A stretch of 64,000 bases of DNA. Origin: DASSFG01 sp035547915 (lineage in GTDB: Bacteria; Planctomycetota; Planctomycetia; Pirellulales; JAICIG01). The position numbers and the translations under genes were made by a program. The notes beneath the pieces were generated by a model. That model had not been told where the DNA came from. It was given only the letters and a program-made list of their open reading frames with translations, and searched no databases. The stretch is from assembly GCA_035547915.1 (NCBI GenBank), contig DASZTS010000123.1, positions 1 through 64,000 on the forward strand, written 5' to 3'. This document shows positions 36,279 to 45,241 of this stretch, piece by piece; position 1 is the first letter of the stretch, and every line of letters begins with the position of its first letter.

Positions 36279-38618
36279 CTACTTTCCATGCACGTCGACG
36301 GTCACCGTGGTCTCCGATTTCACCAGCCATTTACCCTGCTCGAGCGCGGTGGCGCGGATGAGGAAGGGTTGCTCGCCGATAAGCCGCGTGTCGTCTTGCA
36401 ACCGGATGACCAGCTCGCAACGGGTGCGGCCCGGAGAAAGCGCGAGCGATTCGGCGGAGACCAAGCCGACCTGCTCGTCGGCGGGCACGAGTTCGATCTT
36501 CACCGGTTCGCGAAATTCGGTTGCCAGGTAGACGGTCAGTGGAACTCGCAACTCACTGCCCACGGTCGCTTGAAATTCGCCGGGGGTGTGCGAGAGCTTC
36601 AACAAGGCGCCTTCGGGCAAGATACCGAATCGCATCTCCATCCTTTGCAGCAGAGTACGGACATTCCCTTTCGGGTCGGCGATCTTCACCGCCCCGTTCA
36701 GGATCATGCGACTCGTCTTCGTGGTCTCCATCCACTCGGGAACGAAGATCGGGTACTCGACCCGCTGCGCCCCGACGGGAACGACGAACTCGTCGCTCGC
36801 CAGGCCTTGGCGATGTCGCTGCTGTTTGGCGGTCATCTCCAAGACGATCTCGCCCTCGAATCCTTCCAGCCGTTCGATGCGCAAGGGATACAGTCGCGTC
36901 GTGCCGCGGCGCACCTTGCTCACATCGTCCAAGCCCTCGGGCGTGAGCTTGATCCGCGCCTTCATGATGGCCGCGACGACCAACGATTGGATCGGCCTCG
37001 TCACGGCGGCGCCATTCAACGTGGCCGTGGACGTAACTCGGACAAGACTGGCAGACGCAGCCGCATCGGCCGCGCAAGTCACATCGATGGCGAGATCGTT
37101 CTTGTCGGCCGCAATCTCCAACGGTTCGGGCACGGTGACACCCGCCGGCAAACCTTCCAATTTCAGGCCGATCGCTCCCTTGAAGCCGCCGCGGCGGACA
37201 ATCGTTATGGGAAGTTTTGCTTGAGCCCCCAGCGGAACGTTCAACAGCTCGGGGACCGTCGCCGTGAAATCCTCGCGAGGCTTCTCGAAGGCTAACCGGT
37301 AACAGGCCCCGCGATGGCCACTGTGGCCCGAACGGTCGGCCACGACCAGGCGGTAAGACCCGTCTTCGGGTACGTTGAAAATCAGCTCGGCATCGGTCGT
37401 TCCCGGTCCATCGTCGACCGTCGCGAGCGCCTTTCCCGCCGCATCGATGATCGTCAGATCGAGGTCGAGCGGTGGACCGCTGGTCCGCGAGCGCGCCGAA
37501 ATCTGCCAAACGTCGCCCTTTTTCATGGCGACGGAATAGTTATCGGAACCGAACGGGGTCTCGATGGCGCCCGTCACCCCCCAAGGCAATTCGGGCACCG
37601 CCGCCGCCTCGACCAGCTCCGTCATGTCGCTGAGTGCGAGGACGTAGGGTGCCGATCTTCCGAAAGGTGTGTCGAGTACGTACGAGAATTCCGTCGCAGC
37701 GGGATCGGCAGGGAACGTGACGTCCACCGACCTCGATTCCAACTTGGCTTCGCCGGTCGCGACACCGTAGCCGACGAACTCGACCGGTCGCGTTTCACCC
37801 CGCTTGCCGGCCGACGGATAGGCCGCGACCACCTGGGGACCGGGCGTGATCGACAACCGGTACACATACGATCGGTCGCCGGCGAAATCGATATCGTGCA
37901 GACTGATGAGGTAATCCGTATCAGCTTGGGCCGTGAACGTCGTCGTGAGATCCAGTCCTTCGGTGGCCGCCACATCGACCAGCCTCCGTCCTTGGGAATC
38001 GTAGACCTCCAACATGCCATGCAGACACATTGGATTGGTCGGAGACGTCAACCGCCGGCCCAACAGTGCGATGGTGACGGGGCCGGCCCGTGTGGGACGA
38101 ATCTGATAGCGGTCGATCTCTTCGATACGGCGAATCTGCCCCGAGACCACGACCGGGAGTTGCCCGAGCACTTGGGGCGTCCGGTGTTTCGTATCTTCCA
38201 ACACGTCGGGAAGGTCGGAGACGTGTAGCACGCCGACGGGTGAGACACCGTTCGCGTTCGCGGCCTGCCAGCGGATCAGGCCGGGTGGAACATCGGCCGG
38301 AATTGTCAGCCGGGCTCTGAATTCCCTCGGCAACGGCCAGGCGTAGCCCCGCGCCTTCGCGCCGAACCAATAGGGCGGCTCGCCGATGAGGACCGGTGTC
38401 GGCGGCCCGAGGAGCTCCAGCTTCACGCGCGGATCGTGTGCGAAGAGCTGCATGTCGGGCGTCCAATCGTAACCGCCGATCGTCACTTCGACGGTCGAGC
38501 CAACCCGCGCACCGGCCGGTAGCACGTAGCCGATCTCCGGCGCGAGTTGGGCATGCACCGAAACGGCGCAGCTCGCGATCACGAGTCCGATGAGAATGAC
38601 GCACGTCCGCCAGATCAT
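36279..38618 (-). CDS. Large secreted PPC-type beta-domain protein (cluster 2)
   Basis: This 779-aa exported protein is related in architecture to the protein at 4229-6757. The signal peptide is about residues 1-24 (MIWRTCVILIGLVIASCAVS). The Ig-like N-terminus (LPAGARVGSTVEVTIGGYDW) is typical of planctomycete PPC-type proteins. Two PPC-like modules are suggested (DRYQIRPTRAGPVTIALLGR; GDVWQISARSRTSGPPLDLD), and more Ig-like domains follow. No catalytic motif was seen. The ATG at 38618 precedes the signal peptide and lies 37 bp after the DUF1501 stop; a further in-frame start at 38651 is less likely. It is the last gene of the second cluster and converges with the redoxin-fold gene, 17 bp away. 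Confidence 0.83.
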   Translation of the reverse strand: MIWRTCVILIGLVIASCAVSVHAQLAPEIGYVLPAGARVGSTVEVTIGGYDWTPDMQLFAHDPRVKLELLGPPTPVLIGEPPYWFGAKARGYAWPLPREFRARLTIPADVPPGLIRWQAANANGVSPVGVLHVSDLPDVLEDTKHRTPQVLGQLPVVVSGQIRRIEEIDRYQIRPTRAGPVTIALLGRRLTSPTNPMCLHGMLEVYDSQGRRLVDVAATEGLDLTTTFTAQADTDYLISLHDIDFAGDRSYVYRLSITPGPQVVAAYPSAGKRGETRPVEFVGYGVATGEAKLESRSVDVTFPADPAATEFSYVLDTPFGRSAPYVLALSDMTELVEAAAVPELPWGVTGAIETPFGSDNYSVAMKKGDVWQISARSRTSGPPLDLDLTIIDAAGKALATVDDGPGTTDAELIFNVPEDGSYRLVVADRSGHSGHRGACYRLAFEKPREDFTATVPELLNVPLGAQAKLPITIVRRGGFKGAIGLKLEGLPAGVTVPEPLEIAADKNDLAIDVTCAADAAASASLVRVTSTATLNGAAVTRPIQSLVVAAIMKARIKLTPEGLDDVSKVRRGTTRLYPLRIERLEGFEGEIVLEMTAKQQRHRQGLASDEFVVPVGAQRVEYPIFVPEWMETTKTSRMILNGAVKIADPKGNVRTLLQRMEMRFGILPEGALLKLSHTPGEFQATVGSELRVPLTVYLATEFREPVKIELVPADEQVGLVSAESLALSPGRTRCELVIRLQDDTRLIGEQPFLIRATALEQGKWLVKSETTVTVDVHGK

Positions 38619-38655
38619 GTGATGTTCCAGCCGGGCAATGAACCCCGGCACGGTG

Positions 38656-40002
38656 CTAAGCGATCAGCCCCGGAATCAATTTGCCGCCGTTCACCAGCGG
38701 CACCGGGCGGCCGAGCGGGTCGGCGTATTCCTTGTCGGGGTCGATACCCATCAGCGTGTGGACCGTCCGCAGCAGGTCGGCGATGCTCACCGGATCGTTT
38801 GTCGGATAGGCCGCCTGGGCATCGGTCGAGCCGATGATCTGCCCGGGCCGTACTCCGCCGCCGGCGAAGAGGATGCATTGCGCCATCGACCAATGATCGC
38901 GACCCGCCTGGGCGTTCACTCGCGGTGTGCGACCCATCTCGCCCATCATGACAACGAGCGTGCTGTCCAGCAGTCCACGCTGCTCCAGATCGGTGACCAA
39001 CGCATAGAACGCCTGATCGGCCGGCGGAATCAGATCGGATTGCAGACTGGGAAAGCAATTGAAATGGACATCCCAACCCGGCGCGTCGATTCCCACGAAG
39101 CGACAACCGGCTTCGATCAAGCGCCGACCCAGCAAGGCGCATTGACCGATCTGCGTCATGCCGTAGGTCTCGCGGACGTTCGCCGGCTCGGACTGGATGT
39201 GGAACGCCGCGCGGGCTTCGGGCGAGTTGATCAGGTTATAGGCCTTCGCGTAGTAGGTCGACATGGCCTTGGCGCGACCGATCCGCTCGCGTTCCTTTTC
39301 CAAGCCGCCGAGCAGCTTCTGACGCAACTCGAAGCGACTCTGCGACAGACCTTCGACCCGACCGAGGTCCTTCACCTCGAAATCGGGCTGGCTGGGGTCG
39401 GCCTCGATCACGAACGGCGCATATTCCGCACCCAAGAAGCCCGGCCCGCCCGCCGACAGGGGATGCGGCAGGTTGACATAGGCCGGCACTTTGCCGTTGG
39501 AGCCTAGTTCCTTCCCCACATAGGCCCCCAGCGATGGATAGACATCGTTGGTGGGGATGGGGTGCTCGCCGTCGGGGAACGTCGGCCTGCGGCCCGTCAT
39601 CACATAGTAATAGCCGGTGCTGTGTCCGTTATCGGTGTGCGAGTGGCTGCGGACGACCGTGAATTTGTCGGTGATCGTCGCGCAGCGACGGCAATGCTCG
39701 CTGAAGATCACGCCCGGCGTCTTCGTGGCAATCGGCTGGAACGGACCGCGGATCTCGACGGGAGCGTCCGGTTTGGGGTCCCACATATCCTGTTGCGGCG
39801 GGCCACCTTCCTGGAAGATGAAGATACAGTTCGTCGCCTTCGCGGTGCGCCCGGACTGCGCCGCCGATTCTTGGGCCTGGAGCAATCCTGGCAGAGAGAG
39901 CCCGGCGAACAGGCCGGTCGAACCCAGCCGCAGCACCTGCCGACGAGAAAAACCATCGCAGTAACGGCGAGTTTTTTCACGGCCCCAGAAGAACTGGTTC
40001 AT
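38656..40002 (-). CDS. DUF1501 protein with Tat signal (cluster 2)
   Basis: This 448-aa DUF1501 protein has a twin-arginine leader (FSRRQVLRLGSTGLFAGLSL, about residues 18-37). Family landmarks are IFIFQEGGPPQQDMWDPKPD, VRSHSHTDNGHSTGYYYVMT, WDVHFNCFPSL, LVVMMGEMGRTPRV and GRDHWSMAQCILFAGGG. The ATG at 40002 with GGGAG at good spacing decides the start over an upstream in-frame ATG at 40098. The gene lies 112 bp downstream of the DUF1549/DUF1553 gene on the same strand. Its sequence differs widely from the DUF1501 protein at 6778-8163, so the clusters are not recent duplicates. The substrate is unknown. Confidence 0.9.
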   Translation of the reverse strand: MNQFFWGREKTRRYCDGFSRRQVLRLGSTGLFAGLSLPGLLQAQESAAQSGRTAKATNCIFIFQEGGPPQQDMWDPKPDAPVEIRGPFQPIATKTPGVIFSEHCRRCATITDKFTVVRSHSHTDNGHSTGYYYVMTGRRPTFPDGEHPIPTNDVYPSLGAYVGKELGSNGKVPAYVNLPHPLSAGGPGFLGAEYAPFVIEADPSQPDFEVKDLGRVEGLSQSRFELRQKLLGGLEKERERIGRAKAMSTYYAKAYNLINSPEARAAFHIQSEPANVRETYGMTQIGQCALLGRRLIEAGCRFVGIDAPGWDVHFNCFPSLQSDLIPPADQAFYALVTDLEQRGLLDSTLVVMMGEMGRTPRVNAQAGRDHWSMAQCILFAGGGVRPGQIIGSTDAQAAYPTNDPVSIADLLRTVHTLMGIDPDKEYADPLGRPVPLVNGGKLIPGLIA

Positions 40003-40114
40003 GCTGACTCCCGTTGGTTGTGAGCTCCGCCTTGTCAGCCGCGCTTGGGCATCGATTCTCATCATTTCCAGGCCGGCGATGCGGGTCAACGTCTCCATCC
40101 GCGCGAGTTCGCGC

Positions 40115-42673
40115 TCACTGATTGAACAAGAACTCCTTCGTATTCAAGACGGCCCACAAGACATCCTCCACGGCAGCGCGTCGGTCGGCGTCCGCGGCCG
40201 GAAAGGCTGATCGCAGCAGGGCACACTCCTCGGCGGTTGGGAACCGCGAGAGCGTGGCCAAATAGATCTCGTCGAGCACTCCTTGCGTGTTCAACGGCGA
40301 GGCCGCCAGCTTGCGGGCATAACCCCGTTTATCGGTGATCTTTTCGTTGATTTCGGGCGAATTGAGCAGATGCAGCGCCTGCGAGATGCTCGGTTCGTTG
40401 CTGCGTTCGCACTCGCAGACACTGGCTCGCACGGGCCGGCCGAAGATGCGGAAGAAGTACGACGGCATCCGGTTGTCCCACACCTGGATCGATCGGTAGC
40501 CCGCGGGCCAGCCGTCGAATTTCTCGGCAACTCCGCTCACCTGGCTCAATGCATCGAGCAGCACTTCCGCCGGCAACGCCTTCGGCCGGGCATGCGAGAA
40601 GTTTTGCACATCGTCGACGTTCCCTTCGTTGGTCGTCGAACTCAATTGATAGGTCTGCGACAGGACGAGCGTCTTCGTGAACGCCTTCAGGTCGTACTTC
40701 CGCTCTTTCAGATGGGCGACGAGCGCGTCGAGCAACGGTCCGTTCGTGGGCGGATTGGTATCACGGATGTCGTCGATCGGGTCGACCAGCCCCCGGCCCA
40801 TGTAGTGTGCCCAGATGCGATTCACAATCGCTTTCGTGAAAAACGCGTTGTCGGGGCTGGTGACCCAAGCGGCGAGTATCTGCCGGCGATCGGTCACCGC
40901 CTCGAAATTCGCCTTTTCGGCCGCCAGGGCCCGGGCCGCCACCGGTTCTCCCGTGCGTGGGTGTTTGTGATCGGTTCCCGCCGCGGCCACGATCGCCTCG
41001 GTGCCGTTCGGCAGCCGTTTCGTCTTGAGACCCGTGAAGAAGCCGACGAGACCGGCGTAATCGGTCTGGCTCCAACGTTCACTCGGATGATGATGGCACT
41101 GCGCACATTCGATGCGCACGCCGAGGAACAACTGGCTGATCGAACGGGCCGCGAGTTCCGGCTGATCGAGGGCCTTGAAGAAGCCGGCCGGGCTTTCGGC
41201 CTGAATCGGTCCCTGGACCGTCAGTATGTCCCGCACAATCTCGTCGTACCGACGGTTGGCCGCGAACTGCAACCGCAGCCACCGCGTCATGCCGACGGTT
41301 CCCTGCGGCGTGATCTTGATCTTGTCGGCCCGCAGCAGGTCGGCCCATTTCATGGCCCAATAGTCGGCATATTCGGGCCGCCCGAGCAGGTCGTCGACCC
41401 AGCGCGCGCGCTTGTCGGGCGATGGGTCCTGCAAGAAGCGGCGTGCTTGGGCCGCCGTGGGCAAGGTGCCGACGATGTCGAGCGACACGCGACGCAGGAA
41501 GGTCGCATCATCGATCGGTTCGCTGGCCGGAATGCCGAGCCGCTCGAGCTTGTCGGCGACGTGCTTGTCGATGAAATTCTTTTCCGCCAGGCGGGTCGTG
41601 GCCGGATTCCGCCGTGGGACGGTGATGCGGCAGGTCGTCACCTGATCGAGATAACGGACCAGGATGGCCGCCTCGCCGGGAACGGTCGTCGATTCCACCA
41701 GCCCGCGCGGCGTGGCGTTCACCACGTGGGGCGCATTCGATACATACTCGGCCAGCGCGGTCACGCATTGCCGACCGCCGGAAGCATTCGTGGCGGTGAC
41801 GCGCAATTGTTGCATCGCCTGCGGGGCCATCACGAATTCGGCCGGCTCGACTTCGAGATTCACCACCGGTTGGTCACCGGGCGATGTGAACGGCGAGCCT
41901 TCGCGGATCCAGCGCCGCAGCACCTGGTCGCCGAACCCGCCCGGCTCGAGTTTCATGCCGCCGCCGTGCGGCGTGCTGGCGGTCGCCTTGAGGAGCACCA
42001 GGCTCTGATCCGGACACGCGGGCCTGATGCGGCGTCCGCGGCCCTCCTTCACCAATGCACCGTAGTCGGCTTCGTCGTCGAAGCCGAACAGGCTCAGTTT
42101 GAACCCATTCTGGCCCTCGGCCTTGCCATGACAGCCGCCCGAATTGCAGCGGGCCTTGGTCAGGATCGGCTGCACCTCGTATTGGAACGACACGGGCACC
42201 GGCTGCTCCAAGCCGCTCACCGCCACGGGAATGGCAGCTTGATCGTTCCCCCGGCGGATCGTGAGCTGTGTCGTTCCCTCGGCCAGCGGATACACCAGAC
42301 CTTCCGCATCGATGCGGACGATTTGGGGATCGGCGACGATGTATTCGACCTCGCGCGTCAGATCCTGCCGAAACGTCCCGTCCTGCTGGGTGACCAACAC
42401 CTGTTGCGTCGTTTCCGGCCGCTCCAGCGTGATCGAAGTGGGACTGACGGTGAGTTCGCCTCGTGCTGGAGGTGCGACGGACAGCACGCCGACAATCGCG
42501 ACGACACACCATCGCACGCGCAGCCCAAACCCCGAGCACGCCGGCGATCCGACGTGCCCGAAACTGCGAATGCTCAGCGGCTGGTAATGTTTCACTTCCG
42601 CACCTTCGTCGCCTCGTGACGCCAGCAACGACCAGCGACGCGAGATGCATCGACGCGAGGCGACCAAATTCAT
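40115..42673 (-). CDS. DUF1549/DUF1553 protein with Ig-like and cytochrome-like domains (cluster 2)
   Basis: This protein has up to 852 aa. A hydrophobic export segment (WCVVAIVGVLSVAPPARG) comes at residues 55-72. GTG 42595 (AAGGTGCGGAA just upstream) is therefore a serious alternative to ATG 42673. A bacterial Ig-like (Big_2) domain follows (about residues 73-155), then a cytochrome-like motif CNSGGCHGKAEGQNG, a second Ig-like region, DUF1549 with ECAQCHHHPSERW, and DUF1553 with FFTKAIVNRIWAHYMGRG and LWAVLNTKEFLFNQ. It is the first gene of the second cluster, transcribed toward DUF1501 and the PPC-type gene. The role is unknown; the CxxxxCH and CxxCH motifs suggest haem or metal binding. 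Confidence 0.88.
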   Translation of the reverse strand: MNLVASRRCISRRWSLLASRGDEGAEVKHYQPLSIRSFGHVGSPACSGFGLRVRWCVVAIVGVLSVAPPARGELTVSPTSITLERPETTQQVLVTQQDGTFRQDLTREVEYIVADPQIVRIDAEGLVYPLAEGTTQLTIRRGNDQAAIPVAVSGLEQPVPVSFQYEVQPILTKARCNSGGCHGKAEGQNGFKLSLFGFDDEADYGALVKEGRGRRIRPACPDQSLVLLKATASTPHGGGMKLEPGGFGDQVLRRWIREGSPFTSPGDQPVVNLEVEPAEFVMAPQAMQQLRVTATNASGGRQCVTALAEYVSNAPHVVNATPRGLVESTTVPGEAAILVRYLDQVTTCRITVPRRNPATTRLAEKNFIDKHVADKLERLGIPASEPIDDATFLRRVSLDIVGTLPTAAQARRFLQDPSPDKRARWVDDLLGRPEYADYWAMKWADLLRADKIKITPQGTVGMTRWLRLQFAANRRYDEIVRDILTVQGPIQAESPAGFFKALDQPELAARSISQLFLGVRIECAQCHHHPSERWSQTDYAGLVGFFTGLKTKRLPNGTEAIVAAAGTDHKHPRTGEPVAARALAAEKANFEAVTDRRQILAAWVTSPDNAFFTKAIVNRIWAHYMGRGLVDPIDDIRDTNPPTNGPLLDALVAHLKERKYDLKAFTKTLVLSQTYQLSSTTNEGNVDDVQNFSHARPKALPAEVLLDALSQVSGVAEKFDGWPAGYRSIQVWDNRMPSYFFRIFGRPVRASVCECERSNEPSISQALHLLNSPEINEKITDKRGYARKLAASPLNTQGVLDEIYLATLSRFPTAEECALLRSAFPAADADRRAAVEDVLWAVLNTKEFLFNQ

Positions 42674-43001
42674 GTTATCGTCTGCCCGGAACGCGAATCA
42701 ACTCAGACGCGTCGGGGTATTGAACCACTTGCCATGTTGTAAAACAAAAACGCTTAAATTCGACTCGATTGTTATCGGGATGTCTGAAAAGTGGGCAGGG
42801 CCATTTATCCTGAAGGGGTGAGTCGAACGACGGGAAGCAACGGCCACGCGCCCCTCGCATTCATTCTCTCAAGATCTCCAAGGGTCGTGGGTCGCCAGTC
42901 GATGCCCTCTTGTAGCGACACGAGTTTGCTTTTGCGGCTCCCTACGGCCAATAATGGTGGCGAATCGCTGGAAAAAACACTTCTTTGTGAGGCGCGCATC
43001 C
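42674..43001. other. Divergent intergenic region, 328 bp
   Basis: This region separates the minus-strand DUF1549/DUF1553 gene from the plus-strand redoxin-fold gene and must carry both promoters. An AT-rich tract around 42735-42770 (TTGTAAAACAAAAACGCTTA) is the best promoter candidate. No gene or repeat was seen. Confidence 0.4.
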
Positions 43002-44324
43002 ATGATTCGCCTTCAGCCTTCGTGCTCTCGCGGAATTCGGTTGTTGGCCGCCGCGGCGCTGCTGGCGTTCGGCCAGACTCCGCGCGCGGTATTCGCGCAA
43101 GAGACCAAAGACGGACCACCCGAGGTGGCCGAGAAGATGTCTGAGGCGTGGTCGCGGATCGTACCGGTCGCCGATCCGCCGGATGCTAAATTCGGCGAAT
43201 GGCGATTCGGCGTGCAAGACGGCTGGCTGCTGGCAGAACGTCGCACGGGTGAGGGAGAAGTGGAATGGAAGATCGTGCTGGCGAAGGTAGTCGGCGACGA
43301 GCCGCCCGAGATCGTCGTCGACCGGCCCCCGCCTGGTGGACAGGTACGGGGGGTTCGTCGCGCCGCCGACGGCACGGTCACCGAAACGACCATCCCGCGA
43401 CCGACCGGCCCGATTCCGGGCTCGCTGAGGCTCAGTTATCGCGACGCCCGTTACTTCGTTCGCGATGGCTTCGCCACCCTTCGCTGCCTGCGGGAGCCGA
43501 AGACCGGCGAAGAACCGTGGCCGAAATTGGAGGCTCCGCCTCGCGATCCCAAGGGGTTCGGTTCGGGCATGTCAGCGAGCCGCACCGCGATCCTCAGCCA
43601 CTACGTGAGCAATTCCTGGATAAATGTCATGGCAGGTCCGCAAGGTTCCATGTCTGTGGCCGGCCCGCGCCGCGCGCCCTCGATGGCCGCGGACTGCCTG
43701 GTCCGACTCCTACACGTCGATTTGCGAGAAGGCGGGCCGCTGAGGACTTCGGGTAATGAAACGGCGAATGTTACCGTGGGACAGTGGTTCGTGATCGATG
43801 ACGGTGACCTGCTGGTGGCGAAGCGGCTCGCTGGCTGGCGCCTTCCGAACGAGCTGCTGGCGCGGGCGCGGCGTGAACCGGCCTTCGGGGCCAAACTCGC
43901 GACGGAGAAGCTCGGCGGCTCGCCGGCGCCGGAGCTTTCGGGCGAAACGTGGTTCCACACCGAGCCGCCGCCGACGTGGCAATCGCTACGTGGCAAGCCC
44001 GTGCTGCTCGTGCTCTTCGATCTCAGGCAGCCGTCGTTCGCGCCGCTCGTCCCTCCGCTGTTGGCATTGCAGGAGATGTACGGTAAGCAGGGGCTCGTGA
44101 TCGTCGGAGTCCATGCGAACGCCCCGCGCGACGAGGTCGAAAAGCGGCTGACCGAGCAGGACATCATGTTCCCCGTGCTCATCGACGACGGTAAGACCAT
44201 CGAAAGATATATCGTGGGATATTCCGCCTGCGTGCTGATCGACCGCGATGGCAAAGTCGTCTCGATCTACAGCAACTCCCTGACCCCGCCGGCCGAGATC
44301 GAGACGCTCCTGCCAGCCGAGTGA
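43002..44324 (+). CDS. Exported protein with redoxin fold lacking the CxxC motif (paralogue)
   Basis: This 440-aa protein has a signal peptide of about residues 1-32 (GIRLLAAAALLAFGQTPRAV). The central 240 aa are unrecognised. The C-terminal 140 aa form an AhpC/TlpA-like fold closely matching the protein at 34459-36261 (GSPAPELSGETWFHTEPPPT, LRGKPVLLVLFDLRQPSFAP, VLIDRDGKVVSIYSNSLTPP). Again the active-site position reads DLRQPSF with no cysteine. The N-terminal region shows no obvious similarity to that of the longer paralogue. The ATG at 43002 is preceded by GTGAGG and fits the signal peptide; an upstream in-frame start at 42954 is less likely. Confidence 0.82.
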   Translation: MIRLQPSCSRGIRLLAAAALLAFGQTPRAVFAQETKDGPPEVAEKMSEAWSRIVPVADPPDAKFGEWRFGVQDGWLLAERRTGEGEVEWKIVLAKVVGDEPPEIVVDRPPPGGQVRGVRRAADGTVTETTIPRPTGPIPGSLRLSYRDARYFVRDGFATLRCLREPKTGEEPWPKLEAPPRDPKGFGSGMSASRTAILSHYVSNSWINVMAGPQGSMSVAGPRRAPSMAADCLVRLLHVDLREGGPLRTSGNETANVTVGQWFVIDDGDLLVAKRLAGWRLPNELLARARREPAFGAKLATEKLGGSPAPELSGETWFHTEPPPTWQSLRGKPVLLVLFDLRQPSFAPLVPPLLALQEMYGKQGLVIVGVHANAPRDEVEKRLTEQDIMFPVLIDDGKTIERYIVGYSACVLIDRDGKVVSIYSNSLTPPAEIETLLPAE

Positions 44325-44428
44325 ATTCCGTCGCTGCCCGCATACGGCGGGCAAGCCACGAACAATCGTCGGATGCGCGAAAGCAGCAAATGGATGCACC
44401 GATCGGCGACAGAGGAATGAAGAGCTTG

Positions 44429-44878
44429 TCACTGCCCGATCAGGTCGAGTGTCTTCTTGTCAGGCTGGCCCTGGAAGAATCTTGACAAGAGCTGCTCGAA
44501 CACCGATCCCGGAGGCGAGACGTGGGCGAACAACGTCGCTGACGAACGAAGCTTCATGTCGTCGGGCGAACCGAAGATGTCGGACGCGGACCGCCCCTCG
44601 ACGCGGAGAGCGGCCGCGGCGCACTCGACGAGCCGTGGGCCGAGCACGGGATGTTTCAGATACGCCGCAGCCTCCTCGACGCTCTTGATCGCGTATCGCT
44701 GCGCGGTGGAACTGAATCCCAGCCCTTCGTATTGCGGGAAGATGTACCACATCCAATGCGATCGTTTCCGGCCGCTGCCGATCTCCGACAGCGCCCGCTC
44801 ATAGTCGCTCTCCTGGGCCTGCACAAAGCGGTCCAGGTCACAAGGATCGTCTGTCGGGCTTTTGGCATTTGTGTTCAT
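44429..44878 (-). CDS. DUF1810 family protein
   Basis: This 149-aa cytosolic protein of the DUF1810 family has the signature DLDRFVQAQESDYERALSEI followed by GRKRSHWMWYIFPQYEGLG and AQRYAIKSVEEAAAYLKHP. The length is usual and the family is complete. AAGGAAAACG just before ATG 44878 supports this start over an in-frame one at 44959. Its biological role is unknown. It stands alone, divergent from the carbohydrate cluster. Confidence 0.88.
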   Translation of the reverse strand: MNTNAKSPTDDPCDLDRFVQAQESDYERALSEIGSGRKRSHWMWYIFPQYEGLGFSSTAQRYAIKSVEEAAAYLKHPVLGPRLVECAAAALRVEGRSASDIFGSPDDMKLRSSATLFAHVSPPGSVFEQLLSRFFQGQPDKKTLDLIGQ

Positions 44879-45241
44879 GTGTACGTTTTCCTTAAGAGTG
44901 TGGCTGACAAACTCGGCAGCCGGCCGGCGCCGGAGGGGGGAACGTGAAGCGTTCAACATCTGGCCTCGTGAGAATCTTGTTTAGCAAAGGAGGATGGCCT
45001 CGCCTGCTACAGCCAATGGCGACGCGATGGTCGTTTCGAGCGGGCATATTTTCCGCGCGTGCTTACGGCCCGTTGGTTGCGGCTAGGGGCGGAACTGGGA
45101 AAATGCTTTATGCTGAGTACGGCCAGTCTCGGTGCACTGGGCTACGAGCACGACCGCTCGCAGCCAGTGATCTGTTTCTGGAATGATACACGTCACGTGG
45201 GCCCGTGAGTGGGGCGGCGCTTGAACCATCAGGAGCGAACG
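44879..45241. other. Divergent intergenic region, 363 bp
   Basis: This region lies between DUF1810 (minus) and glgP (plus). Near 44891 the sequence CTTAAGAGTGTGGCTGACAA resembles the left end of repeats A-D and may be a decayed copy, but no matching right end was found. The promoter for the long carbohydrate operon should lie in 44950-45220; I could not place it. No gene was seen. Confidence 0.35.

Noticed and set aside
40283..42619. 778-codon open frame antisense to the DUF1549/DUF1553 gene
   Set aside because: The opposite strand carries clear family motifs. The antisense product is rich in Arg/His/Gln with no domain, as expected for a mirror frame in GC-rich DNA. The same applies to 2256-4484, 59559-62390 and 46637-48889.
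44891..44945. Possible sixth repeat copy beside DUF1810
   Set aside because: Only the left end resembles repeats A-D (AAGAGTGTGGCTGACAA). No hairpin or right end could be found, so it is mentioned only in the intergenic note.
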